Positions 9,909-17,433 of a DNA stretch of 18,005 nucleotides are shown in pieces; position 1 is the first letter of the stretch; the number at the start of each line of letters is the position of its first letter. The position numbers and the translations under genes were made by a program. The notes below the pieces were generated by a model. The model searched no databases, was not told the DNA's origin, and saw only the letters and a list, made by a program, of their open reading frames with translations. Origin of the DNA: Hydnum rufescens UP504 (taxonomy: Eukaryota; Basidiomycota; Agaricomycetes; Cantharellales; Hydnaceae); the NCBI GenBank assembly GCA_014904985.1, contig MU129404.1, forward strand, positions 1 through 18,005, in the 5' to 3' direction.

Positions 9909-10051
9909 GTACCCCACACCACCGCAGCGGGTGTGGGGTACTGCAAAGTATGTTTTATATTTAGTAGACACAACGGCGCAAAAAGAGCAGCGAAAGCTGC
10001 TCTTTTTGCACTGCTTTGAATTTTGTTACTAATGTGTTGTTATTATTCTAG
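9909..10051 (+). other. Module 2-3: hairpin A plus 104-nt putative intron
   Basis: Hairpin A is 9909-9941 with a modified outer stem (GTACCCCACACC/GGTGTGGGGTAC). Donor AAA|GTATGT is at 9948, hairpin B is about 9978-10013 with a GAAA loop, the branch is TACTAAT and the acceptor TTCTAG ends at 10051. Confidence 0.75.
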
Positions 10052-10208
10052 ATTGAGACCTCCAAGGCACGCAACGCGACACACGGCAATGCACCAAACC
10101 AGGACATGACGCACAGCAACGCACCAAACGAAGATGCGCCACACCGCAACACGACATACGGCAACGCACAAAACAAGGGTGCGACCACGTCAAAGGAGGG
10201 CCTGAGGA

Positions 10209-10356
10209 ACCACACACCCGCTGTGGCGGGTGTGTGGTACTATATAAGGTGAGTTTCCCGCCCCCCAGTAGCTACACCCGCGCAAAAAGAGCAGCTTTCG
10301 CTGCTCTTTTTGTGCTGGTTTGAATATTTGTACTAATATATCTTTTATTACTCTAG
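10209..10356 (+). other. Module 2-4: hairpin A plus 108-nt putative intron
   Basis: Hairpin A is 10209-10238, donor AAG|GTGAGT is at 10249, and hairpin B is 10280-10315 with a TTTC loop, the reverse complement of the usual GAAA. The branch is TACTAAT and the acceptor CTCTAG ends at 10356. Confidence 0.75.
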
Positions 10357-10416
10357 ATTGTGGCCACAACGAAAACCCGCGAAACCAACAAGGGCCCGAA
10401 CGGCAACACGCCAAAT

Positions 10417-10490
10417 GGCGACGCAACGAACGGCGACGCAACGAATGGTGACGCAACGAACGGTGACGTGACGAACGGCAATGCACCAAA
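10417..10490 (+). repeat. 15-bp tandem repeat, about five copies
   Basis: Unit GGCGACGCAACGAAC with small changes (GGTGACGTGACGAAC). In one frame it encodes NGDAT repeats. It lies in the last exon-like segment of array 2. Confidence 0.75.
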
Positions 10491-10528
10491 CAAGAACCGA
10501 ACGCGCCCAACAAGTGGCCCTATATACG

Positions 10529-10633
10529 GTGAGTCCCCCCCGGTATGTATTTTCCTTGGCTACATTGCACAAGAAGAGCAGCCTCTGGCTGCTCTTCTTG
10601 AGTGCATGGGTGAGCCCCACTGGGCAAGCCTAG
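10529..10633 (+). other. Module 2-5: 105-nt putative intron without hairpin A
   Basis: Donor ATACG|GTGAGT. Hairpin B at about 10567-10605 has a changed stem (CAAGAAGAGCAGC/GCTGCTCTTCTTG) that still pairs. The acceptor call CCTAG at 10629-10633 rests on length match; no clear branch site was found. Confidence 0.45.
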
Positions 10634-10692
10634 TGTATATAATAATAATAAATAAATAAATAAATAATAAATCATAAATAATAAATAATCCT
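10634..10692 (+). repeat. TAA/TAAA microsatellite
   Basis: A/T-only tract of TAATAA and AAATAAATAAAT words between array 2 and the GC-rich start of the KDZ element. Confidence 0.8.
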
Positions 10693-10696
10693 AATG

Positions 10697-10775
10697 GCTA
10701 GGGGCCCCAGGGGCCCCTGGGCTGCTTGACCTGCCCCCTCAACTGAATTGCAGGGGCCCCTGGGGGCCCCCTGGG
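10697..10775. repeat. GGGGCCCC-rich left flank of KDZ gene
   Basis: Two blocks of overlapping palindromes, AGGGGCCCCAGGGGCCCCTG and CAGGGGCCCCTGGGGGCCCC, about 40 bp apart. Similar words recur on the right side of the gene. Confidence 0.8.
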
Positions 10776-10796
10776 TCTGATATCTAGTTAGAGTAT

Positions 10797-10853
10797 ATAA
10801 ATGCAACCTTTGAAATATCTAATTAGATACCGATAATTGGCTGACCAGGCTGG
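10797..10853 (+). repeat. Left copy of ~56-bp direct repeat
   Basis: Shares ATAAATGCAA, AATATCTAATTAGA and GATAATTGGCTGACCAG with 14461-14517, in the same orientation and with the same spacing. It overlaps the presumed start of the transposase reading frame. Looser similarity extends another ~45 bp upstream into the GGGGCCCC block. Confidence 0.8.
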
Positions 10854-11742
10854 CCATGCACATTGGTGCAGTGCTGCTGCATGGCAGTGGGATCGTGATG
10901 TTATACTAGCTTTGGTTTGTCCATACATGGCATACATACGCCTGTTGCAGCAAGGACAGTCTTGTACAGATCCTCCTCCTATCAAATGCTCTTGCAACTG
11001 TCGTGGAGTATTAAAACAAGTGACTGCTGTATATATGGATTGTAAGGATTCCTTTCATTCTGTGTTGGACCTAAAGTCTGATCATTTCTCATTAGACCTT
11101 GAGTACATAAAGCTACAAATATGCCCATGTGCTCCTGCACCTCTGCAACTGGTGCAGCGGGGTTTATTTCCCTGCTCGCCGGTATATCCAGCTTTGGCAG
11201 TCAGCCTCGAGATGCTGGAGTTTGTATCAACGCTGTTCTTGCATCTGGCTCCCAATGAGACTGCATGGTCTGATGCCCTCACTACATTCTTGGCAAGACG
11301 GGGGCCATGTATTTGAAGCACAAGATTCACTCCACCGGCAATTCGCATCTGCATTGGGGCAATTCCAAATCTTAGTGCACGTCGTGAATGCCGAAGTGGA
11401 CAAGCAAATCATCATTGCTCACTGTGAAATATCATCTTGGGATCCCATTGATCGAGACAATATTGATCCAGATGCAATTGTACTGCCGAAGGTTGATGAA
11501 TCCATGCCCATAACGGCTCAGTTGTATGTCAGTGCCCTTAGTAGCGATGGCTGCCTTGTTAGTGAACCCACCACCCGCATGATGAACGGTCATGCCAAGG
11601 GGAATGTAAACGGGCCAACCATGCCATCGCGAACCACACTCCCACACCCAGGGCCCGATCCCCCCATTAGTCCATCTGATTACCTTCGCTCTCATTGCCC
11701 ACTGTGCTTTGGTGGAGTTAACAAAGTCGGGGAGAGCAAACT

Positions 11743-11815
11743 GTGAGTAGTACACATTCTATTCACACTCTTGTCATGTCGTGATGCTGATATAGTGAAT
11801 CTTGTTGTATTGTAG
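11743..11815 (+). other. KDZ intron 1 (73 nt)
   Basis: Donor GTGAGT after AAACT; acceptor TATTGTAG. A GCTGAT word at about 11785 could be the branch. Splicing (phase 2) joins GESKL to PKFFLCLDVCF, restoring the family order. Confidence 0.8.
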
Positions 11816-13188
11816 CCCCAAGTTCTTCCTGTGTCTTGATGTGTGCTTTGCCCTTAGATGAAACAAGGACTATGACTGCCATCCTGGCCAAAAAAAGCAA
11901 CCTGGCACCCAGGATCCTCGAATTGTCCCACCGGGAACTCATGAGCTGCCCCAGAGCTTCTTGGAAGCTTGGAAAGCAAGGGTTGAGGCAGCCCAGCCTG
12001 TTAAGGGGCATGAACGTCGTACTAAACACACGTCTAAGCAGGGGGAGTACGTGGTTGATGTTGCCGATGGTGAGGGCGATTGTGTTGAGCCAGGGCTGCG
12101 CGTGCCGAACTCGTACCTTGACAACTGTGGCGAGTCTTTTATTGCTGCTGATGGGGAGAGAGTGAAGACCCCTGGACAGCACTTCTCAGACACTGGCATG
12201 ATGGCAGGTGTTTGTCGCCATGATCGAGTCATTGTCTGGAGCAATATGTGGACGCCTGGAGAGCAACAGTTCTATGCACTGGCAATAATTGATTTTGTCA
12301 TGGCACAGTTGCCTGTACACTGGCGAGTTGGCATTCTCTACGATGTCGGCTGTCAAATTCACCGAAGCACCCTGAAGTGGAACCTCTTGCCACAATGGAT
12401 GCCACAGATTGTATTTGGAATCAGTGTCTTCCATGCATACAGCCATCAGTGGGTCTGTCAGTTGTGGTATCATCCCCGGAATGGCAACATCTGGGGTCTC
12501 ACTGACAGAGAGGGCTGTGAATGTCTTTGGAGTGATCTTCGAAGCCTTATCCCAAATCTCCATGTCACCGGCTTCCATCATTGATTGTTCCTCCTGGACC
12601 TCCATATTGAACATCAGGACCATCTGAAGTTATGCCAGGCTAGTGTTTGGCTGGAAAAGTGCGTGTGGGCAACAAAAGCCCAACTTGCACTTGCTGAAGC
12701 AAAGAGGGACAAGATCCAATACACCAATGAGTACTTGCAAGCTCAATTTGAAGCACAGCGAGCCTATCAAAGCTGGCCTTTAGAGTGACAGTCTAAGAAG
12801 AAAGGTTTTCATGCTGTGGAGAAGATCCTTGCCATCCGTCAGTGTCTGAATGCTGCTCAAGATCTCGTCGAGGTCCTCCAGAAACAACTTATGTCGGTGC
12901 CTCTCTCAGACAGCATTGCAAGCCGGAATGAAGTTGCAGAGATCACGACTTCGATTGCTGAACAAGAGAAGATTGTCTCGCGTCCATCAAAGCAAGATAA
13001 TGACTTGACGGCTGTCCTTCAACTTGGTGATCCAATATCGTATGAGAAGCTCAAGAAGATGAGGGGCCATGCTTGGTTTGAACACCAGCTTAATATGCGG
13101 GCTCTTAAAGCCTGTATTATTGCGAAAGCGTGTGAGAAGAACTTTGAGACTCGTAATCTCACAGGAGCTTTCAGGAGTAAGGCAGTAG

Positions 13189-13254
13189 GTATGTCATTTC
13201 CTTTCAAGTGAAGGCTTTCCAAAACTCATGAGCAACTTTGCTTCATACTCCTAG
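13189..13254 (+). other. KDZ intron 2 (66 nt)
   Basis: Donor GTATGT after GCAGTAG; acceptor TCCTAG. Splicing (phase 1) joins FRSKAV to DHNTMEHTTKALKRR with no stop. Confidence 0.8.
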
Positions 13255-13661
13255 ACCATAACACTATGGAGCATACAACAAAAGCATTGAAGAGACGCTA
13301 TCGCTCTGTCAAGAGTCTTGTTGCAGACTATAACAAATGGCGACTTAATATGATGAAGCTTCATGGTCAGGGCAGGATCTCAAAGAATGCAATAATACCT
13401 CCACCTATCAATATGAAGGGTCTTTTTGGCCTTGATGTCAACAATGATATCTGGCAGGATATTGGACTCACTGATGATGAGTTTGATGGAACTGTTCCCC
13501 TTGGCTTGGGGATGAGGATGTCCAAAATGGCATCTGGCTCATGCAAGAGGTGGTAAATTGTTGCAACGAGCTTTATCTATGCGACCGAGAAAGCTACTCC
13601 CTGCAGCAATGGTTTGAAGATGAATCTGCTGCATTGATGGCAGCTTCAAATGCATGTCAAG

Positions 13662-13723
13662 GTGTGTTTGTATGGTTTTCCTCCCAGCTTTCCAAGGCCC
13701 TAATTGTGTATAAATTATTCCAG
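13662..13723 (+). other. KDZ intron 3 (62 nt)
   Basis: Donor GTGTGT after TGTCAAG; acceptor ATTCCAG. Splicing joins ASNACQ to DDDLKFFLQEHIQ across a frame change (2 to 1), which supports a real intron. Confidence 0.8.
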
Positions 13724-14162
13724 ATGATGATCTTAAGTTCTTCCTTCAAGAACACATTCAAACCCTCTGTGATTTGGGGAAGAGGTGGGGTCAGGCTATT
13801 GATGCTTTGAATGTGGCTCTGCCTGGCAAGTTGAGGGGTTCCCAAAGGCACACAAATTCACAATCAGGTGGTGTCTCCCTGGTTTTTGAAGTGGACAGCT
13901 CGGATGATGAGGAGGATTTTGAACTTGAACCTCCACTTGTGCTTGCTGATAGTGCAATCCTTGCTGCTGCTGACTATACCCATCAGCAGGGACTCTCAAG
14001 TGATGAAGGTAGTCAGTCTAATGGTACTGACAGTGAGGATGAGTGATTCCTTGACTCTAGATATCTTTTTACTATGTGTACTACTATATCAATATCTAGT
14101 TTGTCCGTCCCTATATTGAACTCTAAGAAGTAAGGGGACTCCACTCTTAGAGACTCGGGCCA

Positions 14163-14440
14163 TATGCACAGGGGCCCCTGCTGTACACACAGGGGCCCTG
14201 CCATGCACACAGGGCCCTGCCATGCACACAGGGCCCCTGCCATGCACACAGGGGCCCCTGCCATGCACACAGGGGCCCCTACTGCACATGCAGGGGCCCC
14301 TTCGGAGTAGGGTCCGAGGCCATTTCTAGGCCTTAAACATGGCTGTGGGGCCCCTGGGGCCCTACATCAAGAGTGGGGGCCCCTCAGCATATGGGCACAG
14401 ATGATAATCATATATGAGGGGTCCCTAGGGGCCCCCATGG
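14163..14440. repeat. GGGGCCCC minisatellite, right flank of KDZ gene
   Basis: Seven units of about 20-21 bp of the form CATGCACACAGGGGCCCCTG fill 14163-14300, followed by scattered GGGGCCCC words to about 14440. Each unit is a small palindrome. No coding sense is convincing. Confidence 0.85.
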
Positions 14441-14460
14441 AAATGTATCTTATTAGACTA

Positions 14461-14517
14461 GATAAATGCAAGGCTAATAATATCTAATTAGACATGGATA
14501 ATTGGCTGACCAGCCTG
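14461..14517 (+). repeat. Right copy of ~56-bp direct repeat
   Basis: Counterpart of 10797-10853. It ends GCTGACCAGCCTG, directly against the truncated exon-like end of array 3. Confidence 0.8.
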
Positions 14518-14519
14518 TT

Positions 14520-14785
14520 GCCGTGTCGTGCTGTCATGCGTTGTGTTTCTGTGTCGCATTGCCGGATGTTGCGTTGCTGCGTCGTGTTTCCATACATCGC
14601 ATGGCTGTTTAGGCTCTCATCGTGCGTTGGACGAGGCCTCAATCTAAAATAAATAAAGAGACGTTAGTAAGATGTTCCAAAGCAGTGCAAAAAGAGCAGC
14701 TTTCACTGCTCTTTTTGTGCCATTGTATCTACTAGAAAAAATACTCACCTTGTGACCACACACCCACAGCGGCGGGTGCATGGTC
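14520..14785 (-). repeat. Array 3: one leftward module, truncated at KDZ element
   Basis: Module 3-1 on the - strand has hairpin A at 14754-14785 and a putative intron from 14748 down to 14644 (105 nt). Donor AAG|GTGAGT, hairpin B 14685-14720 with a GAAA loop in sense, branch TACTAAC, acceptor TTTTAG. The intron is very close to module 2-1, including GTGAGTATTTTTT and AGTAGATACAATGGC. The next exon-like segment (ATTGAGGCCTCGTCCAACGC) also matches array 2 and then stops at the KDZ repeat. Confidence 0.8.
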
Positions 14786-14846
14786 ATGCGGTTGCCTTTT
14801 CGGGCGGTTGCTTGTTGTGGTTGCAGAGATAGGAAGCAAGATGCAG
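14749..14846 (-). other. Type I leading exon-like flank of palindrome 2
   Basis: On the - strand it contains CCGCCCGAAAAGGCAACCGC and hairpin A. It matches the right flank of palindrome 1 (9160-9256). Confidence 0.7.
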
Positions 14847-15498
14847 ATTCAATGCCGGCAATTGCCGATACTCAAGAAGTGCCCAAGTGCTGGTGCTGCA
14901 AGCACAGCACACAATAGTACCAAACATGTATATTTAAAATAAATACTATATAATGAATATTTGTCCAGGAAAACCCGAAGAAGGTGATGATAATGAGTCA
15001 GAGCCCAATAGGCATGAGACAGCGAATTGCAGAGTGGATTGGGCCACTTCTACACATCCAAATTGGCCCAAATTTAAATATAGTAGTGTTATATATACAC
15101 TCTACATGGGCGATTGATTATCTCGGATGATCCTCACATTTTTCAATTTTTCATGCCTTCAATTCCTAAATAGGGAATTGAAGGCATGAAAAATTGAAAA
15201 ATGCGAGGATCATCCGAGATAATCAATCGCCCATGTAGAGTGTATATATAACACTACTATATTTAAATTTGGGCCAATTTGGATGTGTAGAAGTGGCCCA
15301 ATCCACTCTGCAATTCGCTGTCTCATGCCTTATTGGGCTCTGACTCATTATCATCACCTTCTTCGGGTTTTCCTGGACAAATATTCATTATATAGTATTT
15401 ATTTTAAATATACATGTTTGGTACTATTGTGTGCTGTGCTTGCAGCACCAGCGCTTCGGCGCTTCTTGAGTATCGGCAATTGCCGGCGTTGAATTTGC
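14842..15498. repeat. Palindrome 2: giant inverted repeat, arms of about 320 bp
   Basis: The axis is near 15170 in CCTAAATAGGG. It is a diverged paralogue of palindrome 1 with the same order of motifs: terminal CGGCAATTGCCG, TATATAGTATTTATT-like, AAATTTAAATATAGTA, and central CTTCAATTCC. Its two arms resemble each other more than either resembles palindrome 1. Confidence 0.95.
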
Positions 15499-15694
15499 AA
15501 CTACACAGCCACACCCAGCAACAGAAATGCGACCACGCAACCACAACACAACAGCAACAGCAGCAGCAGCAGCAGCAACAGCAACAGCAGCAGCAGCAAC
15601 AGCAACAGCAGCAACAGCAGCAGCAGCAGCAGCAACAGCGCACAACCGCAACCACACGACCACACACCCGCATCAGCGGGTGTGTGGTCATAAG
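15495..15694 (+). other. Type II leading exon-like flank of palindrome 2
   Basis: Begins TGCAACTACACAGCCACACC and matches the left flank of palindrome 1 on the - strand. It is longer because of a CAG/CAA expansion. It ends with hairpin A and donor AAG|GTATGT. Confidence 0.7.
15551..15639 (+). repeat. CAG/CAA trinucleotide expansion
   Basis: About 29 CAR triplets mixing CAG and CAA. It would encode poly-Gln in one + frame, but the host exon-like segment has no established coding frame. The homologous flank of palindrome 1 has only CAGCAACAG. Confidence 0.9.
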
Positions 15695-15796
15695 GTATGT
15701 TTTGTCTCAGTAGATACAATAGCGCAAAAGAGTAGTGCAAGCTACTCTTTTTGCGCTGCTATGAATTTTATACTAACGTAGCCTTTATTATTCCAG
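15658..15796 (+). other. Module 4-1: hairpin A plus 102-nt putative intron
   Basis: Hairpin A is 15658-15689 and donor AAG|GTATGT is at 15695. Hairpin B is 15722-15756 with GAGTAG/CTACTC instead of GAGCAG/CTGCTC and a GCAA loop. Branch TACTAAC; acceptor TTCCAG ends at 15796. Confidence 0.75.
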
Positions 15797-15843
15797 GTCA
15801 AAACCAAAACAAACAACAGGCCGCCCAATGAGTGGGCTCAGGA

Positions 15844-15982
15844 ACCACACCCACTGCAGCGGGTGTGGTACTGTAAGGTGAGTCTCCTCCCCCCCCATAG
15901 ATGCAGCCGTGCAAAAAGAGCAGCGAAAGCTGCTCTTTTTGCATTGCTTTACGTTTTTTTAACTAATATTATTTTATTATAG
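15844..15982 (+). other. Module 4-2: hairpin A plus 105-nt putative intron
   Basis: Hairpin A is 15844-15869 (shortened stem, ACCACACCC/GGGTGTGGT approx.). Donor AAG|GTGAGT is at 15878, hairpin B is about 15909-15944 with a GAAA loop, the branch is AACTAAT and the acceptor TTATAG ends at 15982. Confidence 0.75.
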
Positions 15983-16079
15983 GCATTGCCACAAATGAAG
16001 ACCCATGAAGCAACCCCCCAGAATGATAACACACCCGCAAACGGGATCCGCGAATGATGATGCGCCACACAAAGAGATG

Positions 16080-16209
16080 AACCACACACCCGCAGTAGTG
16101 GGTGTGTGGTTCTATACTTGATATGTACCCCAACGACGCAAAAAGAGCAGCTTTCACTGCTCTTTTTGCATCACTTTTAATTATTTTTAACTAATGATTT
16201 TTATTCTAG
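16080..16209 (+). other. Module 4-3: hairpins intact, donor changed to AT
   Basis: Hairpin A is 16080-16111. Where GTATGT is expected, the sequence reads ATATGT at 16121. Hairpin B is about 16138-16170 with a TTTC loop; branch AACTAAT and acceptor TTCTAG (to 16209) are kept. Confidence 0.6.
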
Positions 16210-16290
16210 ATATCATCATGAAGGCAGAGCCACAGAACAACCCCTCAACAGAACAAAAACACCCCCGCAACGATGACGCAGCACGAAGAG

Positions 16291-16434
16291 AACCACCCAC
16301 CCGCAGTAGCGGGTGTGTGGTTCTATGGCGGTATGTAATGTTCCCCCGATGACCCAAAAAGAGTGGCAAAAGCTGCTCTTTTTGCATCACTTTTAATTTT
16401 TTAACTAATGATTTCTTATTCTAGGTACAGTATT
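16291..16434 (+). other. Module 4-4: hairpin A plus 104-nt putative intron
   Basis: Hairpin A is 16291-16322. Donor GCG|GTATGT is at 16331, hairpin B is 16350-16387 with mismatches in the left arm (GAGTGGC), the branch is AACTAAT and the acceptor TTCTAG ends at 16434. Confidence 0.7.
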
Positions 16435-16530
16435 GTCACAAATGAAGACCGAAGACCCATGAAGCAAGCCCCCCCACAATGATAACATGCCCACAAAGGG
16501 ACCCCTGAATGATGATGTGCCAGAACCACG

Positions 16531-16625
16531 GTGAGCATATAACCACACAAAAGGAGCAGCATATGCTGCTCCTTTTGTGTGGCTTTTCTTTTTCCTTTTT
16601 ACTAACGTATTATACATTATTTTAG
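16531..16625 (+). other. Module 4-5: 95-nt putative intron without hairpin A
   Basis: Only GAACCAC remains of hairpin A, directly before donor GTGAGC. Hairpin B is 16544-16583 with long outer pairing (CCACACAAAAGG/CCTTTTGTGTGG). Branch TACTAAC; acceptor TTTTAG ends at 16625. Confidence 0.7.
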
Positions 16626-16768
16626 GTTGTCTGAACCCACAACCCCACCAAGCAAACACACGAGAACGGCAACAGACCCGCCAAATGAAACCCACGAGAG
16701 TTCAAACCCCCAACATGACGACCAACCCCCGTACCGAGTACGAACCGCACAACCGCGGTACAAACCAA

Positions 16769-16870
16769 GGACCACACCCACTTCAGTGGGTGTGGTCCTA
16801 CAAGCTTTTTATTTGATTTCTATATGTACAATGATGCAAAAGGAGCAGCACAAGCTGCTCCCTTTGTGTC
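16769..16870 (+). other. Module 4-6: hairpins kept, splice sites lost
   Basis: Hairpin A is 16769-16798 (GGACCACACCCAC/GTGGGTGTGGTCC). The donor position after CAAG reads CTTTTT. Hairpin B is 16833-16870. A TACTAAT branch word follows at 16884, but no TAG acceptor stands at the usual distance. Confidence 0.6.
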
Positions 16871-16970
16871 ACTTTGAATTTTTTACTAATCGAGAGTCCA
16901 ACTGAAGCCACACCAAAAGAAAACCTGATGAACGCACCACCAAACCCCGCCAAATGAAAAACCAATGGAA

Positions 16971-17108
16971 ACCAGACACCTGCCATGGCAGGGATCTGGT
17001 ACTATTTAAGGGAGGCGATTTTCCCATATCCAACAGTGCAAAAAGAGCAGCGAAAGCTGCTCTTTTTGCATCGCTTTTAATTTTTTAACTAATAAATTTT
17101 CATTCTAG
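16971..17108 (+). other. Module 4-7: diverged hairpin A, donor changed to GG
   Basis: Hairpin A is 16971-17000 (ACCAGACACCTGCC...GGCAGGGATCTGGT), with outer bases changed on both sides. The donor position after TTTAAG reads GGAGGC at 17011. Hairpin B is 17037-17070; branch AACTAAT and acceptor TTCTAG (17108) are kept. Confidence 0.6.
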
Positions 17109-17189
17109 GTATCACCGCAAATGAAGACCCGCAAAGCCCACCAGAACGACAACATCCCCGTGAATGACGACACGCCAAACACAGAGATG

Positions 17190-17328
17190 AACCACACACC
17201 GCAGTAGCAGGTGTGTGGTTCTATACAAGGTATGTAATGTAATGCACTCCAACGGCGCAAAAAGAGGTGCGAAGACAGCTCTTTTTGCATCATGTTAACT
17301 TGTACTGATCTAAATTTTTGTATTCTAG
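17190..17328 (+). other. Module 4-8: hairpin A plus 99-nt putative intron
   Basis: Hairpin A is 17190-17220. Donor AAG|GTATGT is at 17230. Hairpin B, about 17254-17293, is degenerate in its centre. Branch TACTGAT; acceptor TTCTAG ends at 17328. Confidence 0.7.
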
Positions 17329-17433
17329 ATCTTCCTTCCCCCCAAATGAGTACGTGCCCAAAACCCCCCCAACCCACCCAAGAACTGTACGGAAAACCGG
17401 CAGTCGAAGGTACATGACCCCGGACAACAACAA

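Larger units (their letters stand above)
9220..10633 (+). repeat. Array 2: five rightward hairpin/intron modules
   Basis: Putative introns are 9257-9357, 9687-9794, 9948-10051, 10249-10356 and 10529-10633 (101, 108, 104, 108 and 105 nt). Hairpin A precedes the first four donors (9220, 9648, 9909 and 10209); the fifth has lost it. Exon-like segments of 153-329 nt hold short reiterations such as ACGGCAACGC. Some of these segments are open in one or two frames, but the phases do not join across consecutive splice sites. Confidence 0.8.
10837..14046 (+). pseudogene. KDZ transposase with CxC1-type N-terminal cysteine cluster, broken
   Basis: The product should be a DDE/RNase H-fold transposase. 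The N terminus has Cys motifs (CSCNC, then CPCAPAPLQLVQRGLFPC) and AWSDALTTFLARRG, as in CxC1-type KDZ proteins. Family landmarks follow: CPLCFGG near 11700, first acidic residue in CLDVCF (11838), YDVGCQ with the second (12342), HAYSHQWVCQLWYHPR near 12430-12480, and TDREGCECLWSDL with the likely catalytic Glu (12510 or 12519). A helical region with RQSKKKG-like context and an acidic tail (SSDDEEDFELE) end at TGA 14044-14046. Three introns fit: 11743-11815, 13189-13254 and 13662-13723. Lesions: one extra G in the G-run at about 11298-11302, one missing base in the C-run near 13497, and TGA codons at 11859, 12582 and 12786 where the family has Arg. The true start may lie upstream, since no strong ATG context is visible. 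Its catalytic residues remain, so it could be a recently dead copy. Confidence 0.9.
10690..14517 (+). mobile_element. KDZ-type DNA transposon (boundaries approximate)
   Basis: Contains the transposase gene at 10837-14046 with GGGGCCCC-rich palindromic noncoding sequence on both sides (10697-10770 and 14163-14440). A direct repeat of about 56 bp lies at 10797-10853 and 14461-14517, running from ATAAATGCAA to GATAATTGGCTGACCAG. Array 3 abuts the right copy directly and is cut short there. I found no convincing terminal inverted repeat or target-site duplication, so the true ends are uncertain. Confidence 0.7.

Noticed and set aside
10360..10659. Open frame with NGDAT repeats as a small gene
   Set aside because: It comes from a 15-bp repeat within an exon-like segment and reads on through hairpin B and the A/T tract.
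10690..14517. Terminal inverted repeats of the KDZ element
   Set aside because: Apparent matches come from self-complementary GGGGCCCC words; no unique inverted pair or target-site duplication stands out.
15414..15713. Poly-Gln protein beside palindrome 2
   Set aside because: The frame is created by the CAG/CAA expansion and starts inside the palindrome arm; the homologous flank of palindrome 1 has no such frame.
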